DNA from: an uncultured Aquimarina sp.
GTDB lineage: Bacteria > Bacteroidota > Bacteroidia > Flavobacteriales > Flavobacteriaceae
DNA length: 64,000 nt
NCBI GenBank assembly: GCA_947493495.1
Contig: CANLRN010000008.1
Span: forward strand, 42,972-106,971
Direction: 5' to 3'
Position numbers and translations under genes: made by a program. The notes under the pieces are model-generated. The model did not search any database and was not told the DNA's origin. It saw only the letters and a list, made by a program, of their open reading frames with translations. Positions 1 to 10,942 of the stretch are shown here, piece by piece. The first letter of the stretch is position 1; each line of letters starts with the position of its first letter.

Positions 1-1127
1 AACCAGACTCTATAGCTTATCCATTGCGTAAGATTGTAAAACGAGGAAAGAACACCTATTTTAGGATGACAGAAGTCTTATCTATTGATCCAGAAAATAA
101 GACTGTACATACTACTATTGGCAGCGTTACCTATAATTATCTGGTTATCGCTACAGGAGCGCGTACAAATTTCTTTGGAAATACTACTATAGAAAAAAAT
201 GCCATGCGAATGAAAAACATACCGCAGGCATTGAATCTTAGAAGCCTAATGCTCGAAAACTTAGAACAGGCTGTCATTACAACGGATCCCGAAAAAAGAA
301 AAGAGCTTCTTAATTTCGTACTAGCTGGCGCTGGACCAACTGGTGTTGAATTAGCTGGAGGTATTGCAGAGTTAAAGCTAAATGTACTACCCCGAGATTA
401 TCCTGATATGGATTTTAGCGAAATGGAAATTCACTTGATCGAAGGAGCTCCCAGAATCCTACCTCCTATGAGCGAACAAGCATCAGATAAAGCTACTCGT
501 TTTTTATCAAAATTAGGAGTACGTATTCATACAAATACTCAGGTTACTAATTATCAAAACAATCTAGTAAGCACTAATACTGATCTCTCTATAAAAACTT
601 CTACATTTATATGGTCAGCAGGTGTAACAGGAGCTCCAATAGAAGGACTAACTCCTTCTGCTATTATACCTAAAGCGAATCGCTATAAAGTTAATACATG
701 TAATCAAATAGAAGGGTATTTAAATGTCTTTGCATTAGGAGATATTGCCTTAATGGAAACCCCTGATTATCCTCAAGGTCATCCTATGGTCGCGCAACCA
801 GCAATACAACAGGGAGCGCATCTTGCCAAAAATCTAATGAGGCACATGAATAATGAACCCATGCTCCCTTTTAGTTATTTAGACAAGGGATCTATGGCTA
901 CTATTGGTCGTAATAAAGCAGTAGTAGACCTCGGAAAATTTCGTTTTGGAGGTTTTTTTGCTTGGTTTATATGGATGTTCATCCATTTATGGTTTTTAAT
1001 AGGTTTTAGAAATCGATTTATCACATTTTTTAATTGGACGTATAACTATATCAATTATGATAAAGCGGCTCGATTAATCATAAGACCTTTTAAAAATAAA
1101 GCAGAAAATACAGAAGAACGAGTGTAA
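1..1127 (+). CDS. ndh: Type II NADH dehydrogenase (NDH-2), 5'-truncated by window edge
   Basis: The reading frame is open to the left edge (first full codon at position 3), so the true start lies outside the window; the TTG at 24 is internal. About 375 residues are visible. The second dinucleotide-binding fold is clear (VLAGAGPTGVELAGG), as is the late FAD contact (VFALGDIA). A hydrophobic, aromatic C-terminal stretch (GGFFAWFIWMFIHLWFLIGF) is typical of the membrane-associating tail of NDH-2. The enzyme would oxidise NADH and reduce quinone at the inner face of the cytoplasmic membrane without pumping protons. It ends 4 nt before the convergent GLPGLI gene. Family call secure; the missing N-terminus holds the first FAD motif. 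Confidence 0.88.
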   Translation, partial: PDSIAYPLRKIVKRGKNTYFRMTEVLSIDPENKTVHTTIGSVTYNYLVIATGARTNFFGNTTIEKNAMRMKNIPQALNLRSLMLENLEQAVITTDPEKRKELLNFVLAGAGPTGVELAGGIAELKLNVLPRDYPDMDFSEMEIHLIEGAPRILPPMSEQASDKATRFLSKLGVRIHTNTQVTNYQNNLVSTNTDLSIKTSTFIWSAGVTGAPIEGLTPSAIIPKANRYKVNTCNQIEGYLNVFALGDIALMETPDYPQGHPMVAQPAIQQGAHLAKNLMRHMNNEPMLPFSYLDKGSMATIGRNKAVVDLGKFRFGGFFAWFIWMFIHLWFLIGFRNRFITFFNWTYNYINYDKAARLIIRPFKNKAENTEERV

Positions 1128-1131
1128 CAAA

Positions 1132-1914
1132 TTAGTGCTCATTAAATAACAAAATTGGTATTTCTTCTAATGCTACTCTTGTAATTTTTTCTCCTTGTGT
1201 AGGTGGTTGTACTACTATTCCTTGTGTATCAAAAAGTACTTTATCTAATACAATATGCTTTTTATGATCTTTAACCATAACAATAAGACCTGGCAAACCC
1301 CAGTATCCTAATGGACCACTAGCAGTCTTAATGGTTTCTGTATACCATACTTCTAGAGGATTTCTTGAACAAAAGCCTCCTTCTTGATCATCTCTAGGTT
1401 GCAAAATTGCTTTTTTACAATCATAACCAAACATTTTTTGGGTTTGATCTGTTATTTTCCAATGAATAGGTGGTATATCTTCTTCAATCAAATACTCTTT
1501 GCCATATGTATATTCTGTGCTAATTTTTGTTTTAGTGTCTAGATCCATATAAACAATCTTATACTCTTTCTCTGAAGTTTCTCTACTGATAAAATTAGTT
1601 TGCTGATCTACTCCATAAGTCACCCGACTATTAATAGTGTCATTATATATATTTTCTTGTGGATAATATAGAGATCGAACTCCTTCAATTCTCAATACAC
1701 TAGTATATCTATACTCAGAGAGTTCTTTTTCATGAGTTTTTGCTTTCTCTTTAATCAATTCTATATCTTCTTTAGTTTTTCCATATTCTCCTTCATAACT
1801 TCTCAATTTATGATAATTAGCTTTTCTTTTCTCTTTATAAAATACAGTGATTTCTTGACTTTTAACTCCCCAAGTAGTAATGAGTAGAAAACATAAAATG
1901 ATGAATGTTCGCAT
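1132..1914 (-). CDS. GLPGLI family secreted protein
   Basis: A 260-residue protein with an N-terminal signal peptide (MRTFIILCFLLITTWGVKSQ). It carries the family signature near residue 205 as WGLPGLIVMVKD, followed by a conserved His/Lys region. The family is common in Bacteroidota, is thought to act at the periplasm or cell surface, and has no established biochemical function. A central C-K-K-A pattern (GYDCKKA) and a second Cys (GGFCSRN) could form a disulfide. The gene stands alone and converges with ndh. No TonB receptor accompanies it here, although such pairs occur elsewhere. Confidence 0.8.
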   Translation of the reverse strand: MRTFIILCFLLITTWGVKSQEITVFYKEKRKANYHKLRSYEGEYGKTKEDIELIKEKAKTHEKELSEYRYTSVLRIEGVRSLYYPQENIYNDTINSRVTYGVDQQTNFISRETSEKEYKIVYMDLDTKTKISTEYTYGKEYLIEEDIPPIHWKITDQTQKMFGYDCKKAILQPRDDQEGGFCSRNPLEVWYTETIKTASGPLGYWGLPGLIVMVKDHKKHIVLDKVLFDTQGIVVQPPTQGEKITRVALEEIPILLFNEH

Positions 1915-2105
1915 GATGATTGATGTATGAATTTATGCAAATCTAAAAAAATTATTCACTCATACAACTAAGTTTTTAGTTAAAAATATATACTCCCTAT
2001 AGAGTTAATAAAAAATAGAAAAATGAGTTTTGAAAAAAAATAGTAGCTATCCATAGTAATTGATATAAATTGATACCTTTAACAAAACCAGAATCATAAT
2101 TGTCC

Positions 2106-3830
2106 ATGGAAAAGAAAGCTATACAGAGTACTAAGAAAAACTCTGAATCATCCGATCAAACCAATCAATATGACACCATCATTATTGGTTCTGGTGCTGG
2201 TGGTTTATCGGCTGCAATATGCCTTGCTCGCGAAGGGCAAAAAGTATTAGTACTAGAACAGCACGATGTTCCTGGTGGTTGGTGTCATAGCTTTTATATT
2301 GATGGGTATCGTTTTACTCCTGGAGTACATTATATTGGATTACTTAACGAAGGAGAATCGACTAATAACTTATATAAAGGATTAGGAATAGCAAATGATA
2401 TAGCTTTTTTTAGGATGAATCCCAAAGCTTATGAGCATTGTTGGATTGGTAATCACCGAATTGATATGCCTGCAGGATATAAAAATATTGAAGAAGCATT
2501 GGGCAATCAATTTCCCGAAGAAAAAAAAGGAATTACTAGTTACCTGAAATTAGTTAGTGATGTATGTTATGAGCTTTCGTTAATACCCAAGGTAAGAGGA
2601 TTTTGGGCACATCTTACAATTCCTTTTCGCACCAAAAACATGGGTAAGTATAGTATATTTAGTTTACGAAAGGTAATCAAAAAACATATTAAAAATCCAT
2701 TAGTAAGAGCTGTACTCAATATACAAATAGGAGATCACGGATTACCTCCATCCAGAGCTAGTTTTCCACTTCATGCTGCAGTCATGGGGCATTATTCCAG
2801 TGGCGGTTATTATCCCGCAGGAGGTGGCGGAGCGCTAGTAAAAGCGATGACTAAAACACTAAAAAAACACGATGGTCTTATAAAAACTAATAAGAAAGTA
2901 ACCAAAATACTATTAGAAGGTACTAAAAAAAAGAAAGCTATTGGTGTTGCATTAGAAAATGGTCTGCATTTATATGCCAAACAAATTATCTCTAATGCCG
3001 ACCCAACAAAAACCTTTAAGGATTTAATTGACAGCAAACATATCAGCAAAAAACTACACAAAAAACTAGCTAAAACTAAATACTCTTGTACATCGCTTAT
3101 GCTATTTTTAGTAGTAGATATGGATGTGAAAAAAGCTGGATTAGATTCTGGTAATATATGGATGATGGAACAAGAAAATCTAGATGCTGTTTTTGAAGAC
3201 ACACAAAAAAAAGATATTCTTTCAGGAAACACTTTTCCTGGGATGTTCCTTAGCTGTACTACATTAAAAGATCCTATTAGTTTTGATGGAAGATATCATA
3301 CTTTAGAAGCGATAACTTATATTAATTATGAAGCGTTTAGTGACTATAAAAATGAAGCTGCAATTAGATCTAAAAAATATCTTGCTTTTAAAGAGCAGTT
3401 GACGGAAAAGATGATCCGTACCGTAGAAAAAGTAATTCCAAACATTCGCGATGGTATTGTGCAAAAAGAGTTGGGAACACCAATCACAAATGAATATTAT
3501 ATCAACTCCACTAATGGTTGTGTATATGGTACAGAAAAGAATAAGTGGCAAATAGGGCCATTCTCATATAAAGCAAAGTGCGAAATTGAAAATCTATACC
3601 TATGTGGAGCTAGTGTTTTATCTCATGGTGTGGCTGGTGCTGGATATTCTGGTGTAGAAACAGCTGCAAAAATTCTTAACTGTAGACAAGAAGATCTTAT
3701 CCGAGAAGACTCTAGTCAGCATATACAAATTTTTGATGCAGAAGATACTATTGCTTATCCTGATTGGATGCTGAAAAAAATAAAAGTAAAACGTGATAAA
3801 TTGATAGCATCAGAAAAATTAACAAGTTGA
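2106..3830 (+). CDS. Phytoene desaturase/carotenoid isomerase-type FAD oxidoreductase
   Basis: The ATG at 2106 is preferred over the in-frame TTG at 2100, giving 574 residues. A textbook FAD-binding dinucleotide fold appears near the N-terminus (IIIGSGAGGLSAAICLAREG, then VLEQHDVPGGWCHSF). The C-terminal FAD-contact segment is LYLCGASVLSHGVAGAGYSG. This layout fits the CrtI/CrtISO and retinol saturase (all-trans-retinol 13,14-reductase) branch of FAD amine-oxidase-like enzymes, which act on polyenes at membranes. No crt biosynthesis genes lie beside it, so the substrate cannot be named. A basic C-terminal tail (LKKIKVKRDK) is unusual but not diagnostic. The gene stands alone, with no terminator obvious downstream. 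Confidence 0.82.
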   Translation: MEKKAIQSTKKNSESSDQTNQYDTIIIGSGAGGLSAAICLAREGQKVLVLEQHDVPGGWCHSFYIDGYRFTPGVHYIGLLNEGESTNNLYKGLGIANDIAFFRMNPKAYEHCWIGNHRIDMPAGYKNIEEALGNQFPEEKKGITSYLKLVSDVCYELSLIPKVRGFWAHLTIPFRTKNMGKYSIFSLRKVIKKHIKNPLVRAVLNIQIGDHGLPPSRASFPLHAAVMGHYSSGGYYPAGGGGALVKAMTKTLKKHDGLIKTNKKVTKILLEGTKKKKAIGVALENGLHLYAKQIISNADPTKTFKDLIDSKHISKKLHKKLAKTKYSCTSLMLFLVVDMDVKKAGLDSGNIWMMEQENLDAVFEDTQKKDILSGNTFPGMFLSCTTLKDPISFDGRYHTLEAITYINYEAFSDYKNEAAIRSKKYLAFKEQLTEKMIRTVEKVIPNIRDGIVQKELGTPITNEYYINSTNGCVYGTEKNKWQIGPFSYKAKCEIENLYLCGASVLSHGVAGAGYSGVETAAKILNCRQEDLIREDSSQHIQIFDAEDTIAYPDWMLKKIKVKRDKLIASEKLTS

Positions 3831-3876
3831 TAATAATATAGCTATTGATAAAACTTCTGATTTTTTACTATATAAA

Positions 3877-5754
3877 CTATCCCTTAAGCCAAGAATTCTT
3901 AAGATTTAACTGTTCTTTTGTTGCTTTTTCCAGAACAGTTAACTTATTTCCATTAGTATAAGATTGAGTGAGTTTCGTATTAATTAATACTTCTTTTCCA
4001 CCTCTATCCAATTTTACTTCTACGTCATCTCCTACTTGCCAAGAAAATGCTTGTTGTAATACCGTATTAGCATTTGCTAGTGTAAGCTTAGTTCCATTTA
4101 CTTCTTTGACAATATCATTTGGTTGAACACCATTTTCTTTCCAAAAACTATTATCTGCAACTAAATCCGTAAAATACAATACATTTTTAGATTGATCTCC
4201 AGCAAAAATCAAGGCACCTGCATTCTGAATATAATTTGTTTTTATTTTTTCTTTTTTAATTCCTAATCCAACTTTGGCAAAAAAATCATTATAATTGATA
4301 GGGGTATTCCCTTCTACATGGGTTTTTAAAAACTGCCCTATAGCTGGATAGGTCATTTCGGTAATTTCTTCTATAATCTTATCATCTTCAAAAGGTTTAT
4401 TTTTTCCATATTTTAATGACAGTTCTTTCATTAAAGATAATATACCTCTATTCCCTTTACTCTCTTCTCTAAGTAATATATCGATACACATACCAATTAA
4501 AGCACCTTTTTCATATACATTGGTGTAATTTTTTGCATAAGGTTCGTTTAATATATTTTCGCTCATTGTTGTAAAACTCATTGTATCATCAAACTGCTGA
4601 GCAGATTTAATTTTACCCATCATTTTAGTAAAAAACTCATCTTCAGTAACCAAGTCTTGATCTACCTGAAAAACACTAGCAAAATACTCAGTAACTCCTT
4701 CGTACATCCATAGGTGTTTAGAAAACGTAGGCATATTATAATCAAAATAATGTACATCTTCAGAGTGTACACTCAATGGAGTTACGATATGAAAAAATTC
4801 GTGGGATACTACATCAATCATTGCTGTAGCCAACGCATCAGCAGGCATAGCCTCTGGTAGCACTACTACAGTAGATGTATGATGCTCTAATGCTCCAAAA
4901 CCAGTGGGTGCAGACTGTGACTGTGGTGCCAGATATAAATAGATGTCATATCTAGGAGTACTATTGATATCACCCAAATAAGTTTTTTGGGCTTTCATCA
5001 TTTTAAAAACAGTTTCCTTAATACTAGCAGCTGTATATAACTTATTAGGAGAGTATACACTAAGTACAATTTTAATACCTCCAACTTCAAACTCTTCTAC
5101 ATCTAATGCTCCATACATCATAGGGTTATCTGTAATATCAAAATATCTGGTTGCAAAATATACATCTGTTGTCTTAGATCCATCTGCACTTTTCTTTGAA
5201 GCACTTTTTTGCAAAGCAGAAGTTTTCTTCATCTCAGTTGGTGCTGTTACCTCAACTATATATTGGTTATTTTTTAATGTGTCAAAATATCCAATAAATC
5301 CATGTAAATTAAGCACATAATTATCAGATTCAATATTAGTCCCTGAAGGAGAAAATGGTGTTTCAACCTCAGTATTTTCTATATCATAGGTATCATTAAC
5401 CTTGTATGTTATTTTATCTAATTGCTTAGCATTAGTAATCATCCAGGTATTGGTATCTATTTTTTTTATTTCCAGTTCTTCACCCTTATAATCTATTGCT
5501 TTAAAATCATCAACAAATTTTCCAAAATCACTCACCGAATACGTTCCTTGTACTACTTTAGGGAGGTAATACTTTATGGTATCTTGTACAAATCTTCCTG
5601 GATTAATAACAACAGGCACTTTATCATCTGTTGCTTGAGTTAGATCAACACTTGTTGCGATTGGTATATTAGTAGCAATATCATTAGACTGTTTTGTAGA
5701 ACCACATCCTATTAGTAGAAAACCAACAGATAATAGTATGCATATATTTTTCAT
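3877..5754 (-). CDS. M61-like zinc metallopeptidase lipoprotein with PDZ domain
   Basis: The ORF opens at 5820, but the ATG at 5754 places a lipoprotein signal at the N-terminus (MKNICILLSVGFLLIGCG), so it is the preferred start; 625 residues. The first 250 residues form a beta-rich domain. The catalytic site is S-HEFFH-IVTPLSVHS, followed about 30 residues later by LWMYEGVTEYFAS, the third zinc ligand region seen in M61 (glycyl aminopeptidase-like) enzymes. A PDZ-like domain sits near the C-terminus (GVQPNDIVKEVNG). Expected to be a membrane-anchored periplasmic or surface peptidase. Monocistronic; its 3' end faces the phytoene-desaturase-like gene. Confidence 0.82.
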   Translation of the reverse strand: MKNICILLSVGFLLIGCGSTKQSNDIATNIPIATSVDLTQATDDKVPVVINPGRFVQDTIKYYLPKVVQGTYSVSDFGKFVDDFKAIDYKGEELEIKKIDTNTWMITNAKQLDKITYKVNDTYDIENTEVETPFSPSGTNIESDNYVLNLHGFIGYFDTLKNNQYIVEVTAPTEMKKTSALQKSASKKSADGSKTTDVYFATRYFDITDNPMMYGALDVEEFEVGGIKIVLSVYSPNKLYTAASIKETVFKMMKAQKTYLGDINSTPRYDIYLYLAPQSQSAPTGFGALEHHTSTVVVLPEAMPADALATAMIDVVSHEFFHIVTPLSVHSEDVHYFDYNMPTFSKHLWMYEGVTEYFASVFQVDQDLVTEDEFFTKMMGKIKSAQQFDDTMSFTTMSENILNEPYAKNYTNVYEKGALIGMCIDILLREESKGNRGILSLMKELSLKYGKNKPFEDDKIIEEITEMTYPAIGQFLKTHVEGNTPINYNDFFAKVGLGIKKEKIKTNYIQNAGALIFAGDQSKNVLYFTDLVADNSFWKENGVQPNDIVKEVNGTKLTLANANTVLQQAFSWQVGDDVEVKLDRGGKEVLINTKLTQSYTNGNKLTVLEKATKEQLNLKNSWLKG

Positions 5755-5938
5755 GTATTTCAATTTTAATAACCTAGAAGACGTAAAAAGTCTATAAATA
5801 TTACACGTATAATAGCGCAAAATATATAATTTATAAAGACTTCTTCTTACTTTTTTAATTATTTAGTGAATTCATTCATTTTTTTAGACAAATTTCAAAT
5901 CAATTATTTTTTGGACTCATTGCTGAAGGAAATTGAAT

Positions 5939-7033
5939 TTACACATTAAACAAAAAATGCATCACATCACCATCCTTTACTACATAGCCCTTCCCTTCTA
6001 CTCCTAGTTTTCCTGCTTCTTTTACTTTAGCCTCACTTCCGTAAGACACATAATCATCATATGTTATCACTTCTGCTCTTATAAACCCTTTTTCAAAATC
6101 TGTATGAATCACTCCTGCGGCTTGAGGGGCAGTTGCACCAATTGGAATGGTCCAGGCTCTTACTTCTTTTTCTCCAGCTGTAAAATAGGTTTGCTGATTC
6201 AATAATTTATAAGCAGCACGAATCAATACAGAAGAACCAGGTTCTTCTAATCCCATATCTTGTAAAAACAATTGGCGTTCTTCATAATCATCTAACTCTG
6301 TAATATCAGCTTCTGTACCAACAGCCAGAATGATTACCTCTGCATTTTCTGAGGCTACTGCTTCTTTTACTCTTCCTACATAATCATTGCCATTAGCTGC
6401 AGCTTTTTCGTCTACATTACATACATATAATACTGGTTTATCTGTAATAAACTGTAAGGATTGTACATACGCTTTATGATCGTCTTCAGAAACTTCTATA
6501 GCTCTAATAGAAGTTCCGCTTTCTAATCCATCTTTTAGTACGCATAATACAGCTTCTTCTTTTTGAGCTTCTTTATTACCTGTTTTTGCTGCCCTTTTGA
6601 TCTTATCTAACTTTTTTTCTAATGTTTCTAGATCTTTTAATTGCAATTCTATATCAATAGTTTCTTTATCTCTTATTGGGTCTACTGAACCATCTACATG
6701 AACTATATTATCATTGTCAAAACATCGAAGTACATGAATGATTGCATCTGTTTCTCTTATGTTTCCTAAAAATTGATTTCCTAATCCTTCTCCTTTACTA
6801 GCACCCTTCACTAATCCAGCAATATCAACAATCTCTACTGTAGCAGGTAAAACACGCTCTGGGTTAACTAATTCTTCTAATTTTTCTAATCTAGCATCCG
6901 GCACATTAACCACACCAATATTAGGTTCTATAGTACAAAAAGGAAAATTGGCACTCTGCGCCTTAGCATTAGACAAACAATTAAAAAGTGTAGATTTTCC
7001 TACATTGGGCAATCCGACTATTCCTGCTTTCAT
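5939..7033 (-). CDS. ychF: Redox-regulated ribosome-binding ATPase YchF
   Basis: A full-length 364-residue protein, the usual size for the Obg-related YchF/OLA1 family. The N-terminus shows the P-loop [12 protein letters not shown] (family variant), the switch region with [17 protein letters not shown], and the altered G4 motif NVDEKA that explains preference for ATP over GTP. A coiled-coil insertion and the C-terminal TGS domain ([12 protein letters not shown] ... [11 protein letters not shown]) follow. It is a cytosolic housekeeping ATPase that binds ribosomes. Monocistronic with a 233-bp AT-rich leader region shared divergently with the next gene. Very secure. Confidence 0.97.
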   Translation of the reverse strand: MKAGIVGLPNVGKSTLFNCLSNAKAQSANFPFCTIEPNIGVVNVPDARLEKLEELVNPERVLPATVEIVDIAGLVKGASKGEGLGNQFLGNIRETDAIIHVLRCFDNDNIVHVDGSVDPIRDKETIDIELQLKDLETLEKKLDKIKRAAKTGNKEAQKEEAVLCVLKDGLESGTSIRAIEVSEDDHKAYVQSLQFITDKPVLYVCNVDEKAAANGNDYVGRVKEAVASENAEVIILAVGTEADITELDDYEERQLFLQDMGLEEPGSSVLIRAAYKLLNQQTYFTAGEKEVRAWTIPIGATAPQAAGVIHTDFEKGFIRAEVITYDDYVSYGSEAKVKEAGKLGVEGKGYVVKDGDVMHFLFNV

Positions 7034-7266
7034 AGTTTATAATTTATCAAGGATCTCAATATGCACATCCAGATTTTTAAAAAACGCAAAGATAATAGTA
7101 TTACACTAAAGTATACAAAGAACTCATTTAGACTTTATAATTGGTCAAAAAAATATCCTTTTCGACTCTTATTTATGTCTATCTAAGTTTAGATAACATA
7201 ATATAGATACTCCAAATAAGCATAAATAATCTTTTTTTCTTAATTTTATAGTATAAAATCAAACTG

Positions 7267-7836
7267 ATGAAACATCTAACGCCTTTATTAATCTTATCAT
7301 TATTAACAAGTGTCTATTCTGGTTACAGCCAATCTAATAATGAAAAAGAGAAAGAAAGCACTGAATTGCCAGAAAAAATAGATGCTGCAAAACCATTAGA
7401 AAATACCTCAGAAGAAACTGTAACTAAAATTATTAGAATAAAAGGGGCTAATGGTGAAGAAAAAGTGATAAAACAACAACAAGTAGTATCTAAAAAAAGT
7501 AATCTAAAATTAAAAACTGAGAGTGACGATAAAACAAATGTAGATGCTGTATATGGTCCAGAAAAAGTTTCTATCAAAAATTTTGGCGCAACTGCAAATG
7601 AAGAAATGTATGAGAGTATTCCTGATGGAGACGGATATATCATATCTCTTATCAATAAAAATGGAGAAATTACTGCAAAAGCTAAGCCCTTATCTCAATC
7701 CAAGACCTACTATCTTATAAACATGGGTGAAAAAGATAATTGTGTAGGATATTTTGATGAAGATAAAAACCTAATTCTAGAGACCTTTGACTCTAAAAAC
7801 AACAATATCATATCTGTTACCTACAAATCAAAATAA
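7267..7836 (+). CDS. Secreted hypothetical protein
   Basis: A 189-residue protein with a clear signal peptide (MKHLTPLLILSLLTSVYSGY, cleavage near SQS). The mature part begins with a long, highly charged Glu/Lys-rich region, probably disordered (residues 25-90), and ends in a small beta-rich segment (GDGYIISLINKNGEITAKAK ... VGYFDEDKNLILETFDSK). I do not recognise the family. The ATG at 7267 is the only sensible start. It stands alone between ychF (divergent) and the TonB-dependent receptor, 177 nt upstream of that gene; a functional link is possible but not shown. Confidence 0.6.
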   Translation: MKHLTPLLILSLLTSVYSGYSQSNNEKEKESTELPEKIDAAKPLENTSEETVTKIIRIKGANGEEKVIKQQQVVSKKSNLKLKTESDDKTNVDAVYGPEKVSIKNFGATANEEMYESIPDGDGYIISLINKNGEITAKAKPLSQSKTYYLINMGEKDNCVGYFDEDKNLILETFDSKNNNIISVTYKSK

Positions 7837-8012
7837 TTTTTAATTCGTATTATAAACAAAACACTATCAAATTGATAATAATTAATAGTTAAATCAGGGA
7901 ATTTAGCTAAATTATCTATGTAAAGTTTTAAAATAACTAAAAAAAAATAATCGTGTGATAATCTATATTATTTGGATATATTTATCCAAGTAAACCAACA
8001 AATTATTATTAC

Positions 8013-10898
8013 ATGAAAAAATTCGCATTTATCTTATTTAGCGTATTCATTTCTATGAATTATGCGCAAACAACCATTACAGGAACTGTAGTGGATACTG
8101 AGGGTAATTTATTACCTGCAGTAAACATCCTTATCAAAAACACTAAAAACGGAGCTACTACAGATTTTAATGGGTTGTATAGTATTGATGCAGCTCCAAA
8201 TGACATTCTGGTATTTAGTTATATCGGCTTTGAAAAAAAAGAAATCATAGTAGGCTCACAAACTGTTATTAATATTACTCTGGTAAGTGACTCCCAGTTA
8301 GATGAAGTTATATTGGTCGGCTCTAGAGCATTACCTCGAAGTAATACAACATCTTCACTCCCAGTAGATGTACTACCTGCAAAAGAGTTGACATCTACAG
8401 GACAAATTACTTTTGACAAAGCCTTGCAATACAGGATACCATCCTTTAACACAGTACAGACTCCCGTTAATGATGCTACATCCTTACTAGACCCCTATGA
8501 AATTAGAAATATGGGGCCCAGTAGAACGCTTATCTTGATCAATGGGAAACGGAAAAATTTGAGCTCATTACTATATACTCAGACCTCGCCAGGTAGAGGA
8601 GAAACAGGTTCTGATATATCTGCCATCCCGACTGATGCTATAAAGCGTGTAGAAGTATTACGAGATGGAGCCTCTGCGCAATACGGCTCTGATGCTATTG
8701 CTGGCGTAATGAATATTATACTAAAAGATAATCCAAGTGATGGTTCAGCTACACTAAGAACAGGAATTACCTCTGAAGGAGATGGAGAAACTATTGGTAT
8801 TAGTCTTAATAATGGAGCTAATATCGGAGATGACAAAGGTTTTTTTAATTACACAATTGATTTTTCTAAAGTGAACCTTGCCAATAGACCAGGTACTGTA
8901 GATGCTGAAGGTGAGTTTTTAGATTTTGGAGGCACTCGCCCTGGTGAAACATTAACAGATATTCAATCGTTTCTGGCCAGAAGACCTGATGCAGGAAATA
9001 TTAATGGTTCGCCAGAAACAGTTGCTTCTAAATTTTTGGTGAATGGAGGTTATGATATTAATGACGCTACAGAAATATACCTTAATGCAGCTTATGTATA
9101 CAAAAAAGTAAATAGTTTTGCCAATTACAGAACTCCATATTGGAGAGACATTCAGGATTTTCCATACCTAGCGGACTTTTTTCCAAATGGCCCTGGAGGT
9201 GCATATGATGGATACTTACCAACTTTTGAAGGAGACTTAAATGACTATAATGGGACCATTGGTTTTAAGACCAAAATGAATGGATGGAATTATGATGTAA
9301 GTTATACCACTGGTGGTAATATCCAAGGATATTCTGTTAACAACACTCATAATGGCAATTCTGTATTATCACCGTTAACCTGGAATGACGCAAATGGTAA
9401 TGGCATAGTAGACCCTGGAGAAGTAATTGGAGGAGGCGAGCTATACAGAGAAAACAGTCCAATATCTTTTAACCCTGGAGGCACTAAATTCACTCATAAT
9501 GTAGGTAATATTGATATTTCTAAGCTCTTGTCTGATCAGATAAGTATTGCTGTTGGAGCAGAATTTAGAAATGAAGTTTTTGAAATCATAGAAGGAGGTT
9601 TGGCTTCTTATGATGGAGGTGGATCTGATTCTTTTGGAGGAAATAGACCAGAAAATTCTGGAAAATTTAGCCGTTACAATTTTGGAGGATATTTTGATAT
9701 CTCTGCAGATATTACTGAAGATTTTTTGGTAAATGGTACGATTCGCCTTGAAAACTACAGTGATTTTGGAGAAGCTTTTGTATGGAAATTAAGTTCTAGA
9801 TATAAGTTTCTGGAAGACAAATTGACTCTAAGAGCTTCTGTTTCTACAGGATTTAGAGCTCCTACATTACATCAGATCTATACGCAACGAGCACAATTTA
9901 GCTTTGTTCCAGGACAAGGAATACAAGTTGGCGGATTGGTAAATAATGTATCGCCACAAGCACGGCTATTAAGCATTCCTCAATTAGATGCAGAAGAATC
10001 AACTAATATTACTGTTGGTATAGGTGCTAAAATTAATCGCAATATAAATTTTACTGTAGATTATTATAATATAGCAGTAAAAGATAGAATTGTTTTAAGT
10101 ACAGAAATAGGCCCCTCCGCAGCAGGAAATACTCCTCTAGATGATGTATTAAACAACAACAATTTATCTGATGTAAGTTTTTTTGTAAATGCTATAGATA
10201 CTAGAACATCTGGTATTGATATTGTCGCGAATTATAAAAATATTGAGTTAGCAACAGGAAAACTTGGTTTTAGCTTTTCAGGGAATTACACCTTTCAGAA
10301 CGAAAGAGATGGAGCAGTAAACAACCCTGACTTAGTATCCCAAGCTGGACAATCTGTAGTTAATGACACTCAAGAAGCTTTGTTCTTTACCTCAAGGCCC
10401 GAATTTAAAGCCATTATTGGAGCTAATTACAATATCGGCAAGTTTGGTTTTTCGATTAACAATACTATTTTTGGTCCAACAAAATTTAGAAATCAAGGCT
10501 TACAGGATTTAGAAAATTTTCTAGATGTTACCCCAGCTGCGGCAGATCTAGATGGTGGATCTGACCTCAGTGTAGAGTTTTTAACCAAAGTAGTTACCGA
10601 TTTAGCGATTAACTACAATGCAACCGACAAAATAACTCTAGCATTAAACATAAATAATATTTTAAATGTTCTACCAGAAAGAGAATTTAAAGCAATTACC
10701 GCCTCTGGCGAAAGGGTGTTAAATGGAGCTGTTACTCCTGCTGGATCGCCTAGTGGTTTCCCTGCTGGTCTTTCTGTAGAAAAAATAGCTGATAATCTGA
10801 TTACTTTTAATGGGCGATATTCACAAATGTCTTACGATGGATATCACTTTAGCCAATTAGGGACTATGATCAATTTATCTTTAAACTATAAATTTTAG
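8013..10898 (+). CDS. TonB-dependent outer-membrane receptor with carboxypeptidase-regulatory-like N-domain
   Basis: 961 residues. After a signal peptide (MKKFAFILFSVFISMNYAQT) comes a carboxypeptidase D regulatory-like domain (GTVVDTEGNLLPAVNILIKN, about residues 22-100), then a plug domain whose key stretch is RVEVLRDGASAQYGSDAIAG, and a 22-strand-type barrel ending in an aromatic residue (SLNYKF) as required for BAM insertion. It imports a ligand across the outer membrane using TonB energy. No SusD partner or degradative enzyme is adjacent, so the substrate is unknown; the RPGTVDAEGEFLDFGGTRPG region is loop sequence. A long inverted repeat follows the stop codon. Confidence 0.9.
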   Translation: MKKFAFILFSVFISMNYAQTTITGTVVDTEGNLLPAVNILIKNTKNGATTDFNGLYSIDAAPNDILVFSYIGFEKKEIIVGSQTVINITLVSDSQLDEVILVGSRALPRSNTTSSLPVDVLPAKELTSTGQITFDKALQYRIPSFNTVQTPVNDATSLLDPYEIRNMGPSRTLILINGKRKNLSSLLYTQTSPGRGETGSDISAIPTDAIKRVEVLRDGASAQYGSDAIAGVMNIILKDNPSDGSATLRTGITSEGDGETIGISLNNGANIGDDKGFFNYTIDFSKVNLANRPGTVDAEGEFLDFGGTRPGETLTDIQSFLARRPDAGNINGSPETVASKFLVNGGYDINDATEIYLNAAYVYKKVNSFANYRTPYWRDIQDFPYLADFFPNGPGGAYDGYLPTFEGDLNDYNGTIGFKTKMNGWNYDVSYTTGGNIQGYSVNNTHNGNSVLSPLTWNDANGNGIVDPGEVIGGGELYRENSPISFNPGGTKFTHNVGNIDISKLLSDQISIAVGAEFRNEVFEIIEGGLASYDGGGSDSFGGNRPENSGKFSRYNFGGYFDISADITEDFLVNGTIRLENYSDFGEAFVWKLSSRYKFLEDKLTLRASVSTGFRAPTLHQIYTQRAQFSFVPGQGIQVGGLVNNVSPQARLLSIPQLDAEESTNITVGIGAKINRNINFTVDYYNIAVKDRIVLSTEIGPSAAGNTPLDDVLNNNNLSDVSFFVNAIDTRTSGIDIVANYKNIELATGKLGFSFSGNYTFQNERDGAVNNPDLVSQAGQSVVNDTQEALFFTSRPEFKAIIGANYNIGKFGFSINNTIFGPTKFRNQGLQDLENFLDVTPAAADLDGGSDLSVEFLTKVVTDLAINYNATDKITLALNINNILNVLPEREFKAITASGERVLNGAVTPAGSPSGFPAGLSVEKIADNLITFNGRYSQMSYDGYHFSQLGTMINLSLNYKF

Positions 10899-10942
10899 AA
10901 ATTTAATTGCTACTATCCTTGCTTATAGTAGACATTACATAG

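Noticed and set aside
2810..3232. 140-codon minus-strand frame inside the phytoene-desaturase-like gene
   Set aside because: It is antisense to conserved FAD-enzyme sequence, has Ser/Phe-rich shadow composition and no promoter; the same holds for other antisense frames (for example 19804-20310, 31567-31926, 45458-45754).
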